A DNA stretch of 64,000 nt from Flavobacterium circumlabens (GTDB lineage Bacteria; Bacteroidota; Bacteroidia; Flavobacteriales; Flavobacteriaceae). This document shows positions 49,626 through 59,082 of this stretch, piece after piece. The first letter of the stretch is position 1, and every line of letters starts with the position of its first letter. The stretch spans positions 93,149 to 157,148 of the forward strand of contig NZ_SLWA01000010.1 in NCBI RefSeq assembly GCF_004345565.1. Reading direction: 5' to 3'. A model generated the notes under the pieces. That model was not told where the DNA came from, made no database searches, and saw nothing but the letters and a program-made list of their open reading frames with translations. A program made the position numbers and the translations under genes.

Positions 49626-49958
49626 ATGAAAAAACAAATTTTAAGCTTAGCTCTTATTGCTTTATTGGGATTCACTGCACAATCATGCGATAACAAAAAA
49701 GAAACGAAACCTGAAGAAGAATTAACTCTTGGAAACAAAGTCGATACCCTGACAAGTGATATCGAAGAAGTAAAAGACAGTGCTGTAGTTAAAGCCGAAA
49801 ATGCTGCCGCTAAAGCTAAAGAAGCTTCAGAAAATGCTGTACAGGACGCAAAAGATGCCACTAAAAAAGGGGCTGATAAAGTAGAAGCCGCTGCAAAAGC
49901 AGCTAAAGACGGAACTGTAAAAACAGCTAAAGATGTAAATGAAGCTTTGAAAAAATAA
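49626..49958 (+). CDS. Small LEA-like/helical lipoprotein
   Basis: A 110-aa lipoprotein (TAQSC, Cys21). The mature region (residues about 55-110) is a long helix rich in Ala, Lys and Asp/Glu with repeats such as AAAKAKEASENA and DAKDATKKGADK. Such proteins resemble late-embryogenesis-abundant or YtxH-like stress proteins. No enzyme motif. The sigma54-like promoter at 49495 may drive it. A terminator follows. Confidence 0.75.
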   Translation: MKKQILSLALIALLGFTAQSCDNKKETKPEEELTLGNKVDTLTSDIEEVKDSAVVKAENAAAKAKEASENAVQDAKDATKKGADKVEAAAKAAKDGTVKTAKDVNEALKK

Positions 49959-49981
49959 TTTTTTTTAGAATTCAAAACTGA

Positions 49982-50005
49982 AACCATTCGTAACAACGAA
50001 TGGTT
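49982..50005 (+). terminator. Terminator after the small lipoprotein gene
   Basis: AACCATTCG pairs with CGAATGGTT around TAACAA, followed by TTTTT. Confidence 0.85.
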
Positions 50006-50038
50006 TTTTTATGCAAAAAAGTTACACGATATTTTTTG

Positions 50039-50046
50039 TATTTTTG
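50039..50046 (+). promoter_or_regulatory. Candidate -7 promoter element
   Basis: TATTTTTG matches TAnnTTTG 25 bp before the ATG at 50072. Confidence 0.5.
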
Positions 50047-50071
50047 TGCTTTAAATTTAGAAGATCATCCC

Positions 50072-50713
50072 ATGCATTTTATATCACAGGAATTAGAAGA
50101 TTACATCGAACAGCATTCTGAAAACGAACCGGAGTTATTGGCGAAATTAAATAAGGAAACGTATCAAAAAATACTTTTGCCGAGAATGTTGAGCGGGCAT
50201 TTTCAAGGTCGTGTTTTAAGTATGTTATCAAAACTGATTCGCCCTGTAAACATCCTTGAAATTGGAACCTATACAGGTTATGCCGCTTTGTGTCTGTGTG
50301 AAGGAATGCAGGAAAACGGGCAACTGCACACCATTGACATCAAGGAAGAATTAATGGATTTTCAACGTAAATACTTTGATGCATCTCCATGGGGAAATCA
50401 AATTTTTCAGCATTTAGGAGAAGCAGTCGATATCATTCCGGGGCTGGATGTAAAATTTGATTTGGTTTTTATTGATGCTGACAAAGAAAACTACCTCAAC
50501 TATTGGGAACTAATTGTTCCGAAAATGAATAAGGGCGGAATTATTCTGTCTGACAATGTTTTATGGAGCGGTAAAATCCTGGAACCGGTACATCCTAATG
50601 ATGTGAGTACAAAAGTGCTTCTGGAGTACAATTTACTTCTTAAGAATGATCCGAGAGTTGAAACGGTTTTATTGCCTATTCGTGATGGTTTGACCGTTAG
50701 CAGGGTGCTTTAG
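50072..50713 (+). CDS. Class I SAM-dependent O-methyltransferase
   Basis: A 213-aa protein when started at the ATG at 50072 (MHFISQELEDYI), the usual start of this Bacteroidetes group; the ATG at 50000 lies inside the preceding terminator. The SAM motif is NILEIGTYTGYAALCL (residues 60-75), followed by FDLVFIDADKENY (metal-site Asp) and GGIILSDNVLWSG. It belongs to the catechol O-methyltransferase-like (Methyltransf_3) group, which uses small diphenolic acceptors or similar; the real substrate is unknown. Confidence 0.9.
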   Translation: MHFISQELEDYIEQHSENEPELLAKLNKETYQKILLPRMLSGHFQGRVLSMLSKLIRPVNILEIGTYTGYAALCLCEGMQENGQLHTIDIKEELMDFQRKYFDASPWGNQIFQHLGEAVDIIPGLDVKFDLVFIDADKENYLNYWELIVPKMNKGGIILSDNVLWSGKILEPVHPNDVSTKVLLEYNLLLKNDPRVETVLLPIRDGLTVSRVL

Positions 50714-50746
50714 ATATCTCCCTTTTTATAAAAAATTAATTACAAA

Positions 50747-51463
50747 ATGAAATATCTAAGCGAAATAAATACTGAAGGTTTTACAATAATTGAAAATGTT
50801 TACAGCGACGATGAGATTGAGAAGATAATCTCTTTGATTGAAAATACCACTGAAAAGAAAACTGAAAATACAACTTTTAGAAAATCTCAGGATTTATTTG
50901 CGATCAGGCAGTTTCATAAAGAAATTCCTGAAACTTTAGCTTTTATTTTTAATAAGAACTTAAAAAACATTATCGAAAATACTTTTGGAAAAGGATATTT
51001 CATCACCAAGTCAATCTATTTTGATAAACCTGAAAAATCAAATTGGTTTGTTGCTTACCATCAGGATTTAACGATTTCTGTGGATAAAAAAACTGAAATC
51101 GAAAATTTTGAAAACTGGACTGTAAAACAAAATCAGTTTGCTGTTCAGCCTCCTGCTGCAATTCTTGAGAAAAATTTCACCATAAGAATTCATATGGATA
51201 AAACTACAAAAGAAAATGGTGCTTTAAAAGTGATTAACAATTCCCATTCCAAAGGAATTTTCAGAGTCGAAAATCTGGAGATTGAAAATGAAACCATTTG
51301 TGAAGTTGAAAAAGGGGGCATCATGATTATGAAACCTTTACTTTTTCACGCTTCCAATAAAACAACAAATAACGAAAGAAGGCGCGTCATTCACATCGAA
51401 TTCAGCAACCAACAACTTCCAGACGGATTGGACTGGAGCGAAAAAGATTCTATTCGAAATTAA
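50747..51463 (+). CDS. Phytanoyl-CoA dioxygenase (PhyH) family protein
   Basis: A 238-aa Fe(II)/2-oxoglutarate oxygenase. The iron site is H105-x-D107 (YHQDLT), with a second His near residue 205 (LLFHASNKT) and the 2-oxoglutarate Arg nearby (NERRRVIHIEF). It lies 33 bp after the O-methyltransferase gene. Substrate unknown; no signal peptide. Confidence 0.88.
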   Translation: MKYLSEINTEGFTIIENVYSDDEIEKIISLIENTTEKKTENTTFRKSQDLFAIRQFHKEIPETLAFIFNKNLKNIIENTFGKGYFITKSIYFDKPEKSNWFVAYHQDLTISVDKKTEIENFENWTVKQNQFAVQPPAAILEKNFTIRIHMDKTTKENGALKVINNSHSKGIFRVENLEIENETICEVEKGGIMIMKPLLFHASNKTTNNERRRVIHIEFSNQQLPDGLDWSEKDSIRN

Positions 51464-51517
51464 ATAATTATTTTAAGGCAATGATACAATAAGACTTTGA
51501 GTTTTTCCAACGTCAGC

Positions 51518-52102
51518 CTAGACGCTTTTTTCCAGAATTGTATCCGGAAAATATTGTGGTTTTAATTTTTTATAAACTAAATAAAGTAAAAAACCGAAAA
51601 GTGCTCCGAAGAAATAACCCGTAAGAATATCTCCCGGATAATGTAGTCCCAGGTAAATACGGCTGTAAGCGAAAATTAAGGGCCACAAGAACAGGAATCC
51701 CAAATATTTAAAATGGCGTTTTAAAACTAAGTATAAAAAGGTTGCTACAGCCATTGTATTTGCAGCGTGACCTGAGAAAAAACTAAAGGATGTCCTAACC
51801 TGAACAATTCGGATAAACGATTTGATTTCAGGATTGTTACAGGGACGCAGACGCTCAAAAGTATGTTTAAACAAGTTGGTGGTCTGGTCTGTAAAAGCAA
51901 TTAGAATGGCAATAAAAAGTAATAAATACAAGGTTTGTTTTCCTCCAATTTTTTTATAAATAAGAAAAAACAGGAATAAAAAAAGCGGTGTCCAATACAA
52001 TTGATTTGTAATGATCAGCCATAATTTATCGTAATTTTCAGAACCTAAACCATTAAGATACACAAAGAGTCTGGTATCTAATTCTTGTATTTTTTCGAGC
52101 AT
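51518..52102 (-). CDS. PAP2-family phosphatase
   Basis: A 194-aa membrane phosphatase with about five helices. The three motifs are KHTFERLRP (K-x6-RP), SFFSGHAANT (SGH) and SRIYLGLHYPGD (S-R-x5-H-x3-D). Possible substrates are undecaprenyl or phosphatidylglycerol diphosphates. Its ATG overlaps the tatA stop, so the pair is translationally coupled. Confidence 0.9.
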   Translation of the reverse strand: MLEKIQELDTRLFVYLNGLGSENYDKLWLIITNQLYWTPLFLFLFFLIYKKIGGKQTLYLLLFIAILIAFTDQTTNLFKHTFERLRPCNNPEIKSFIRIVQVRTSFSFFSGHAANTMAVATFLYLVLKRHFKYLGFLFLWPLIFAYSRIYLGLHYPGDILTGYFFGALFGFLLYLVYKKLKPQYFPDTILEKSV

Positions 52103-52461
52103 TATCCTTGGCGTTTTACAGGTCCGGAAATAGAGTCAATGTCTTCTTTTACTTTATTGATTTCTGTAGCAGTATCACCCAATAAATTACTTGATAAATT
52201 AGTAGTATCTCCCAGCAAATTCGTTTTTGCATCGTTAATCTGGGCATTGATATTTCCGGTGATATCGGTCAAAGATTTCGCATCAAGACCATTAGCCTCA
52301 GCTCCTTTCTGAATTTCGCTTTTAATATCGTTGGTTGCATTTTTTAACTGCGCCATCGCCTTACCCATTGTACGGGCAATTTCCGGCACTTTGTCTGAAC
52401 CAAAAAGCATTAATACTATAAACAATATAAAAACTAGTTCTCCTCCTCCTATACCAAACAT
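52102..52461 (-). CDS. tatA: Twin-arginine translocase subunit TatA/B
   Basis: A 119-aa protein when started at the ATG at 52461 (MFGIGGGELVFILFIVLMLFG); the eight upstream codons are unlike TatA. The family features are a short N-terminal membrane helix, the FGSDKVPEIARTMGKA hinge and an amphipathic helix. The C-terminal part, about 60 residues of mainly N, T and I, is longer than in E. coli TatA and resembles a coiled coil. No tatC is in the window. Confidence 0.92.
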   Translation of the reverse strand: MFGIGGGELVFILFIVLMLFGSDKVPEIARTMGKAMAQLKNATNDIKSEIQKGAEANGLDAKSLTDITGNINAQINDAKTNLLGDTTNLSSNLLGDTATEINKVKEDIDSISGPVKRQG

Positions 52462-52649
52462 ATCTTTTATTTTTATGTGCCACAAAGATATTAAATTTTG
52501 TAGCCGAGAGTTTTAAAATTTACTTAAAAAGAAGCTCTAAGTACTATTTATTTTAACCGCAAAGTTCACAAAGATGCGGAAAGGTGTGCAAAGGAAATTT
52601 TTCCATTACTGCCTATTGTCTTTGTGAACCCTGTAGTTAACTTTTATTT

Positions 52650-54893
52650 TTAGTCAAATTTTGATTTCTGCTCTACTTTTGGCCAGGAATTATTGGTAAC
52701 ATCAATATCAGCAGTCATTAATTTCGGATCGATCTGAATGCTTTTGATTGCTTTTTCGGTTGCATAAACTTTCTTGGCCGTATCATTATTTTTTCTCCAG
52801 ATTTGTGCCGGATATTGAAAGTTTTGAACAGAACCATCTTCGTAAGTGATCTCCACCAAAATTGGCATGATCATTCCGCCTGGTTTGTTAAACTCAACTT
52901 CATAGAAATATTTAGGAGATTTCAAACCTGCCTTCTCTTCCGCTGTAAAAGTCTGATCCACGTAATCCGCCAATAGCTTAACATCTTCAACTTTTAACGC
53001 TTTTTTCTTAGACGTATTTACTTCGGTATTATCTCCGGACACTAAGTAAACAAATGGACCTTTTTCGAATCCGAAACGTCCTTTTCTAACTTTTACATCT
53101 TTAATATCTGCTGTTGGCGTATCAGAAACGTAATATTGTTTCACTTCTTTGATTCCGATATCTACAAAATCTGTTGAATAAAACCATCCTCTGAAAAACC
53201 AGTCTAAATCTACTGCAGAAGCATCTTCCATAGTTCTGAAGAAATCTTCAGGAGTCGGATGCTTGAATTTCCATCTGTTGGCATACGTTCTGAATGCATA
53301 ATCAAACAATTCTCGTCCCATCACTACTTCCCTTAACATATTAAGTCCTGTAGCCGGTTTTCCGTAAGCGTTATTACCAAACTGTGCAATGGTTTCAGAG
53401 TTTGACATAATTGGCTCTAAAAACTTTTGATCCCCACTCATGTAAGGAACAATATTTTTCGCAGGTCCACGTCTTGAAGGGAAATTAGGATCTAATTCCT
53501 GCTCTGCCAAATACTCCAAAAACGAATTTAAACCTTCGTCCATCCAGGTCCATTGACGTTCATCTGAATTTACAATCATCGGGAAGAAAGTATGACCCAC
53601 TTCGTGAATTACAACACCAATCATTCCGTTTTTAACTTCTTTACTCGTCACCCCGTTTTCGTCAGGACGACCAAAATTCCAACAAATCATCGGATATTCC
53701 ATTCCCTGATCTTCTGCTGAAACAGAGACTGCTTTTGGATAAGGATAGTCGAAAGTATGTGAAGAATAACTTTTTAAAGTATGTGCCACTGTCATTGTTG
53801 AAGTTTCTCCCCAAAGCGGATTTGCTTCTTTAGGATAAACGGATTCTGCCATAACAATTTTACCCCCTAATTTTACAGCCATTGCATCGTAAATGAATTT
53901 TCTTGAAGAGGCAATTCCGAAATCACGTACGTTTTTAGCGCTGAATTTCCATATTTTTTTCTTTTCAGAGAACCCTTTTTCAGTTGCTTCAGCTTCAGCC
54001 TGCGTTACAATTACTACTGGCTTATCAAATGATTTCTGAGCTTGTTCGTAACGTTTTACCTGTTCGGCCGTAAAAACTTCGGCTCTGTTGGTTAACTCTC
54101 CGGTAGCATCAATAACGTGATCTGCAGGAACAGTAATGTTCACATCAAAATTTCCGAAAGGCAGCGCAAACTCTCCGCTTCCCCAGAATTGCATGTTTTG
54201 CCATCCTTCAACATCGTTGTAAACGGCCATTCTTGGGTAGAACTGTGCAATTACATATAATTTATTTCCGTCTTTTTCAAATAATTCATAACCGGAACGT
54301 CCACCTTCTTTTCTATAATTATTGATATTGTACCACCATTTTATAGCCAATGCAATTTTTTCACCCGGTTTTAAGGGAGTTGCCAGATTAATACGCATCA
54401 TGGTTTCATTAATGGTATACGACATTGGATTCCCTTTAGCATCTTTAACCTGTTCGATATTGAAACCGCGCTCTAAATCTTTTTTCAGATACTTGCCCGA
54501 AAACCCGTCAAGTGGTAAAACCTGATTTATTTTTTCGCTTTCAGCCAAAGAAGTCTGAGTGTTTGCTTTAGCCTGGTTCTGATCTAACTGAATCCATAAG
54601 TATTCTAAACTATCCGGAGAATTATTTGAATACGTAATAACTTCAGAACCCGTTAATTTTGAGTTCTTATCATCTAATTCAATATCAATTTTGTAATCTG
54701 CCTGTTGTTGATAATAAGCAGGTCCGGGTGCACCGGAAGCGGTACGAAACATATTAGGCGTTGCCAGTAAATCGTACATCTGGCTAAATTTGTTCGTATC
54801 GTATTTACCTTGTTGTTTGGGTGCAACAGGTGCTGACTTCTCCTGAGCTATCATCATAGCAGGGAAAAGTAGTAATAAAGAAAGCTTCTTCAT
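52650..54893 (-). CDS. Secreted M1-family metallopeptidase
   Basis: A 747-aa zinc aminopeptidase with a signal peptide (MKKLSLLLLFPAMMIAQE). The zinc site is HEVGH (residues 430-434) plus Glu453 (WMDEGLN), i.e. HExxH-x18-E. The gluzincin domain precedes a long C-terminal part. A family member in a secreted form probably degrades peptides in the periplasm or outside the cell. It is downstream of the DUF6702 gene and carboxypeptidase-regulatory paralogs. Confidence 0.93.
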   Translation of the reverse strand: MKKLSLLLLFPAMMIAQEKSAPVAPKQQGKYDTNKFSQMYDLLATPNMFRTASGAPGPAYYQQQADYKIDIELDDKNSKLTGSEVITYSNNSPDSLEYLWIQLDQNQAKANTQTSLAESEKINQVLPLDGFSGKYLKKDLERGFNIEQVKDAKGNPMSYTINETMMRINLATPLKPGEKIALAIKWWYNINNYRKEGGRSGYELFEKDGNKLYVIAQFYPRMAVYNDVEGWQNMQFWGSGEFALPFGNFDVNITVPADHVIDATGELTNRAEVFTAEQVKRYEQAQKSFDKPVVIVTQAEAEATEKGFSEKKKIWKFSAKNVRDFGIASSRKFIYDAMAVKLGGKIVMAESVYPKEANPLWGETSTMTVAHTLKSYSSHTFDYPYPKAVSVSAEDQGMEYPMICWNFGRPDENGVTSKEVKNGMIGVVIHEVGHTFFPMIVNSDERQWTWMDEGLNSFLEYLAEQELDPNFPSRRGPAKNIVPYMSGDQKFLEPIMSNSETIAQFGNNAYGKPATGLNMLREVVMGRELFDYAFRTYANRWKFKHPTPEDFFRTMEDASAVDLDWFFRGWFYSTDFVDIGIKEVKQYYVSDTPTADIKDVKVRKGRFGFEKGPFVYLVSGDNTEVNTSKKKALKVEDVKLLADYVDQTFTAEEKAGLKSPKYFYEVEFNKPGGMIMPILVEITYEDGSVQNFQYPAQIWRKNNDTAKKVYATEKAIKSIQIDPKLMTADIDVTNNSWPKVEQKSKFD

Positions 54894-54958
54894 AAATGCT
54901 TTTTGGTTTTTTTTGAGGTTGTGAAAATAACAATTAATATGATAATTCTACCTATCAA

Positions 54959-55465
54959 TTAATACTTTAACACTTCTTTCCTTGAAGATTCTGTAAAAAG
55001 AACACTCTTTTTGATTCCAAATGCTGAAACATGTGTAATATTCTGCTGTTCGCTATTCCAATCCACTAAAACAGAGTTCGAAATTTCAATTGTTTTGAAT
55101 TTATCGATGTCTTTTATTCGCGAATAACAAACTAAAACGTCACCTGCTTCTACTTCTTTAGACAAGAACGTAATCGTTTTGAGCTGACCGTCTGTCTTTA
55201 CAGAAAAATTATCGGCAAGGTATTTTTTCAACAGATCAATATCAGCCTGAGTTTCCCTGTCTGTACCCACAAAGGTTTTTTTATGGTACTTTTTTTCCAT
55301 CCCGTTATTCAGATCATCAACAAAAATACGGGAGGTAATCTGGATCATCTTTTTCTCAGTCACATAATTAACCTGAAAAACACCCATGTAAAACTTATGA
55401 AATGTAAACGCCGAAAGTGATAAAAATAAGACCCCGATTAAAGGATAAACTAATTTATTTTTCAT
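54959..55465 (-). CDS. DUF6702-like exported protein
   Basis: A 168-aa protein with an N-terminal hydrophobic segment (KLVYPLIGVLFLSLSAFTF) and HKFYMGVFQVNYVTEKKMIQITSRIFVDDLNN, which matches the DUF6702 group of Flavobacteria (from memory). The last part has CYSRIKDIDKFKTIEISNSVL. The gene overlaps the preceding paralog by 4 bp. Function unknown. Confidence 0.75.
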   Translation of the reverse strand: MKNKLVYPLIGVLFLSLSAFTFHKFYMGVFQVNYVTEKKMIQITSRIFVDDLNNGMEKKYHKKTFVGTDRETQADIDLLKKYLADNFSVKTDGQLKTITFLSKEVEAGDVLVCYSRIKDIDKFKTIEISNSVLVDWNSEQQNITHVSAFGIKKSVLFTESSRKEVLKY

Positions 55466-56217
55466 TTTTGAATAATAGTAGCTTTTTTAAACTCTTTATT
55501 TTTATTGACCATAAAATCCATCAATTGGAATTTATCGTCCGGTTTTAAATATTTTTTTGATTCAGCATCGTTGGAGCAGTACATTAAAAACAGCTCAATT
55601 TCGTCCGGTTTCAAATCCAGGGTTTTACTGAAAAAATCTGGTGTAAAATTATCTTTCGCATATTCTGCAAATGCAATATCAGAAATCACATCTTCCTGTA
55701 CATCTTCTTTTTTACGCAGCAGTTTCTTTACATCCTTAAAAATACGCACAAAATCGGTTCCGTATTTAATGGTCTGATCCGAGTACATCGCTGTATTTTT
55801 TGCGGTGGATTGTTTATCATCTTCAAATTGCATGTCTACAAACTTCTGAGACCCGCCATCCAATGATTTCACTTTTAAATCTTTATGAACCACAACCTCT
55901 TTCAACTGATTGTTTACCAAATCTAATTTTACTGAAAAAAGTATCTGAGAGCAGTCTTTCTCTGTAAGAACAATCTTTTTAGACTGAAACGCCAAACCCG
56001 AAAACAACAATGTATCTTTTGGTTTCGCCATAATATCAAACAATCCGCCAGCTCCGATAAATGTTCTGACATTTGCATTGATATTCATTACATAACCACT
56101 TTCTATGGCAAGAAAATCATTTAATACCTGACCGTGCAATGATTTTCTTGAATTGCTCTGACCTAAAACGATTTGACAAAATAAGCACGCGATAAGTATT
56201 CCTAATTTATTTTTCAT
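55462..56217 (-). CDS. Carboxypeptidase-regulatory-like domain protein, paralog 3
   Basis: A 251-aa exported protein with a signal peptide (ending LGQSN) and a CarboxypepD_reg-like beta-sandwich (residues about 25-115: LHGQVLNDFLAIESGYVMNINANVRTF, DIMAKPKDTLLFSGLAFQSKKIVL, LKEVVVHKDLK). The remaining C-terminal part is helical (KKLLRKKEDVQED). It is the last of three paralogs in tandem and the most diverged. It overlaps its neighbours (11 bp and 4 bp). Confidence 0.82.
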   Translation of the reverse strand: MKNKLGILIACLFCQIVLGQSNSRKSLHGQVLNDFLAIESGYVMNINANVRTFIGAGGLFDIMAKPKDTLLFSGLAFQSKKIVLTEKDCSQILFSVKLDLVNNQLKEVVVHKDLKVKSLDGGSQKFVDMQFEDDKQSTAKNTAMYSDQTIKYGTDFVRIFKDVKKLLRKKEDVQEDVISDIAFAEYAKDNFTPDFFSKTLDLKPDEIELFLMYCSNDAESKKYLKPDDKFQLMDFMVNKNKEFKKATIIQK

Positions 56218-56932
56218 TTTCTAGAATTATTAAGTATTTTCTGGCTAGTTCGGTGATCAAAAACATGCTCATTGTTTTGTTCTTTGTATTCAAAGATACA
56301 GCAAATTCGGCATCATCTACACAATATAATTGAAATCCTTTTATATCATCCAACGGAATTCTCAAACGATTCGTATAATAATCCTCTTCAAAAAGATATT
56401 CTATTTTTCTGAAAAGAGCTTCTTTTTTCTCTACATTAGCTTCTTTTTTCAACATAGTAGTCCGACCCGAAATACTATTCAGCAAGTTATCTACCGAGGT
56501 TGAAGTTGCGGTATACACTTTTCTTTCAGCCGGCGTATATTTTTTTTGTCCATATTGAATAATCCCTAAATTTTCGGCAGTAATATTGGCATTTTCATTT
56601 ACAATTACTTCTTTCAGTTCAACTTCATTAGCTGTCATTTTAATAAGAAGCACAGCCTCACTTAAATCTTCTGTTGTAATGCGACGTTTGACCGGGTCTA
56701 AATTAACGGCCGAAAAAACCAGCACATCCCCTTCTTTCGCCACAATAGAAAATCGACCGTCTTTATCTGAGACCGTTGAAACCTGACTGTTATTATTGAT
56801 AATATTCACTCCTTCAACTGTTACAGACTGCTGCAAAATCTGCCCCAGGATTTCTTTTGGCGCAGCCGACTGGCCAAAAGTGATTTCGGCAATGAATAAA
56901 AAGAGGGCCAGTAAAATATTATTTGTTTTCAA
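56207..56932 (-). CDS. Carboxypeptidase-regulatory-like domain protein, paralog 2
   Basis: A 241-aa protein with a signal peptide (ending TFGQS) and the same domain order as its neighbours: GVNIINNNSQVSTVSDKDGRFSIVAKEGDVLVFSAVNL, then LKEVIVNENANITAENLGIIQYGQKKYTPAERKVYT and a helical tail. It overlaps both neighbours by 11-14 bp. Confidence 0.82.
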   Translation of the reverse strand: MKTNNILLALFLFIAEITFGQSAAPKEILGQILQQSVTVEGVNIINNNSQVSTVSDKDGRFSIVAKEGDVLVFSAVNLDPVKRRITTEDLSEAVLLIKMTANEVELKEVIVNENANITAENLGIIQYGQKKYTPAERKVYTATSTSVDNLLNSISGRTTMLKKEANVEKKEALFRKIEYLFEEDYYTNRLRIPLDDIKGFQLYCVDDAEFAVSLNTKNKTMSMFLITELARKYLIILENEK

Positions 56933-57686
56933 TCGCTAGTATTTCTTTATATTTCACCGCTAATTCGCCCAGCAAAAATTCAGTTGATGTTTTATTTTTG
57001 GAGTTCAAAACAATCGTAAATTTATCATTATCAACAGCGTAATACTCGAATCCTTTTACATATTCAGCAGGAATTGAGAGCCTGTTCACAAAATGATCCA
57101 GGCTGAACATGCTTTCCAAAAGTTTCATGAAAAATTCTTTTTTCTCTACTGCCACTTCTTTCTTCAGCATTGCCGTCCTGCCTGATAAAAAATTTAAGAA
57201 AGGGTCTGCCGAAATTGATCCTCCTGCCATTCCTCCGGCGCTCGCAGTTGGATTCAGAGCATTGGCCGTATGTAACTTTCTCTCTGCTTCCGTATAGGAT
57301 TTTTGCCCCTGCGGAATAATTCCCAAAGAGACTGCATTAATATTATTATAATTTCGAACAATTACCTCCTGCAACTGATGTACTACCAAATTTAATTTTA
57401 CGGAAAAATTGAGATCCGAAAAATTTTCCTGTGTCAATACGGTTCTGTTTTCTTTAAATTGTATGGAAGAAAAAACAAGTGTGTCTCCTGCCCTGGCTTT
57501 GATCGAAAAAGTTCCGTCGGCATTTGTTGTAACCATACTTTCTGTTTCGGCATTTACCACGTAAACACCTTCCAAATCATAGGTATTGGACGTTATCTTT
57601 CCATTAATAATGATACGTTCCTGATTTTGCCCCCATATAGTCTGGCTCAAAACAATAATAAAAAGACATAAAAACTTATCGCTCAA
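56919..57686 (-). CDS. Carboxypeptidase-regulatory-like domain protein, paralog 1
   Basis: A 255-aa protein with a signal peptide (ending TIWGQN) and the sandwich YVVNAETESMVTTNADGTFSIKARAGDTLVFSSIQF, then LQEVIVRNYNNINAVSLGIIPQGQKSYTEAERKLHTA and SGRTAMLKKEVAVEKKEFFMKLLE. It resembles paralog 2 most. The three genes form one unit with the DUF6702 gene and probably the M1 peptidase. Confidence 0.82.
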   Translation of the reverse strand: MSDKFLCLFIIVLSQTIWGQNQERIIINGKITSNTYDLEGVYVVNAETESMVTTNADGTFSIKARAGDTLVFSSIQFKENRTVLTQENFSDLNFSVKLNLVVHQLQEVIVRNYNNINAVSLGIIPQGQKSYTEAERKLHTANALNPTASAGGMAGGSISADPFLNFLSGRTAMLKKEVAVEKKEFFMKLLESMFSLDHFVNRLSIPAEYVKGFEYYAVDNDKFTIVLNSKNKTSTEFLLGELAVKYKEILAIENK

Positions 57687-57848
57687 AATAAAAAAATTAG
57701 ATTTATTCTTAAAAGTGTAAAAATATCTTAATGTCTTCCAAATTTAATACTAACGGCATGGTAAAAATATGTTAATTAAAGTTTGAAATTTCAACATCAA
57801 AAAAGAGTTTTTAATATCTTTAACGACATCAATCTGAGTTAAAATTTT

Positions 57849-58556
57849 ATGAAAAGCATTATTATCGCCAGCACTTCTACCCTACACGGAGGCAGCTATT
57901 TAGAATACTTACTACCTACACTAAAACAACATTTCGCCAACTGCAAAAGCATTTTATTTATTCCATTTGCGAGACCGGGCGGAATCACACACGACGAATA
58001 CACTGAAAAAGCAGCCGCCGCCTTTGCAACAATCAATATTGCCGTAAAAGGAATTCATGAATTTGAAAATACAGAAAGCGCCATAAAAAATGCAGAAGGT
58101 ATTTTTACAGGAGGCGGAAATACTTTTCTTCTGGTAACACAATTGTACCAGCAAAACATCATGAAGCTTCTTTCTGAGACAGTGAAAAACGGAACTCCCT
58201 ATTTAGGAACCAGTGCAGGAAGCAATATTTGTGGTTTATCGATGCAAACAACCAATGACATGCCTATTGTTTACCCTCCAAGTTTTCAAACTTTAGGATT
58301 AATTCCTTTCAATTTAAATCCGCACTATTTAGATCCCGAAACACAGTCCAAGCATATGGGAGAAACACGCGAAACAAGGATTAAAGAATTTCATGCCTTC
58401 AATTCCATACCTGTTTTAGGATTACGGGAAGGAAGCTGGCTGGAAGTAAAAGGAAGCAGGATTACTTTAAAGGGAGATCTATCCGCTCGTCTATTTTTGA
58501 AAAATCAAAATCCGGAGGAATTAGCAACTGAAAGTGATTTGAGCAATCTAAACTAA
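57849..58556 (+). CDS. pepE: Alpha-aspartyl dipeptidase PepE (peptidase S51)
   Basis: A 235-aa cytoplasmic serine dipeptidase that cleaves N-terminal Asp dipeptides. The nucleophile is Ser122 in GTSAGSN; FTGGGNTFLLV and NLNPHYLDP complete the active-site region. A Ser-His-Glu triad is known for the family. It stands alone in the plus direction and is followed by the inverted repeat at 58562-58637. Confidence 0.92.
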   Translation: MKSIIIASTSTLHGGSYLEYLLPTLKQHFANCKSILFIPFARPGGITHDEYTEKAAAAFATINIAVKGIHEFENTESAIKNAEGIFTGGGNTFLLVTQLYQQNIMKLLSETVKNGTPYLGTSAGSNICGLSMQTTNDMPIVYPPSFQTLGLIPFNLNPHYLDPETQSKHMGETRETRIKEFHAFNSIPVLGLREGSWLEVKGSRITLKGDLSARLFLKNQNPEELATESDLSNLN

Positions 58557-58561
58557 TTTGT

Positions 58562-58637
58562 AACCCTATAAGGGATGTAAGTTCATTTAAGTAAGGCTGA
58601 CAAAAAACTTACAATAACTTACATCACTTATAGGGTT
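58562..58637. repeat. 22-bp inverted repeat (one mismatch) with 32-bp loop
   Basis: The arm at 58562-58583 (AACCCTATAAGGGATG...) pairs with 58616-58637 (...CACTTATAGGGTT) with one mismatch. It follows pepE, so may act as its terminator (the right arm is followed by TTTTAAAA), or be a dispersed Flavobacterium repeat. Confidence 0.6.
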
Positions 58638-58657
58638 TTAAAAAAAAAGCATAAAAA

Positions 58658-58688
58658 AAAATCCCCAAACAATTTGCTTGAGGATTTT
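58658..58688 (-). terminator. Weak terminator of the first tRNA-Gly
   Basis: AAAATCC pairs with GGATTTT; a T-tract follows in the minus direction. Confidence 0.5.
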
Positions 58689-58692
58689 GAAG

Positions 58693-58765
<73 letters not shown>

Positions 58766-58843
58766 ATTAACAGGGTGCAAATGTAAAACAATTAAATCAT
58801 TTAAAAAAACAAAAATCAATAATTATTTTAACTTTGATAAAAA

Positions 58844-58867
58844 AACCGAAACAATTAAGTTTCGGTT
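58844..58867 (-). terminator. Terminator of the second tRNA-Gly
   Basis: AACCGAAAC pairs with GTTTCGGTT around AATTAA, with a T-tract in the minus direction. It lies 6 bp after the tRNA. Confidence 0.85.
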
Positions 58868-58873
58868 TTTTAG

Positions 58874-58946
<73 letters not shown>

Positions 58947-59082
58947 ATTACTGTGGTGCAAATATAAAAAATAAGTTAAGTTCAAAACAAGCTTTTTTTC
59001 AAAAAAAATCAATTAAAAACAACAATTTTCCATAACCTATTTAAAATTAAAAAGTTATACATTTATTTTATTTAAACAAATC

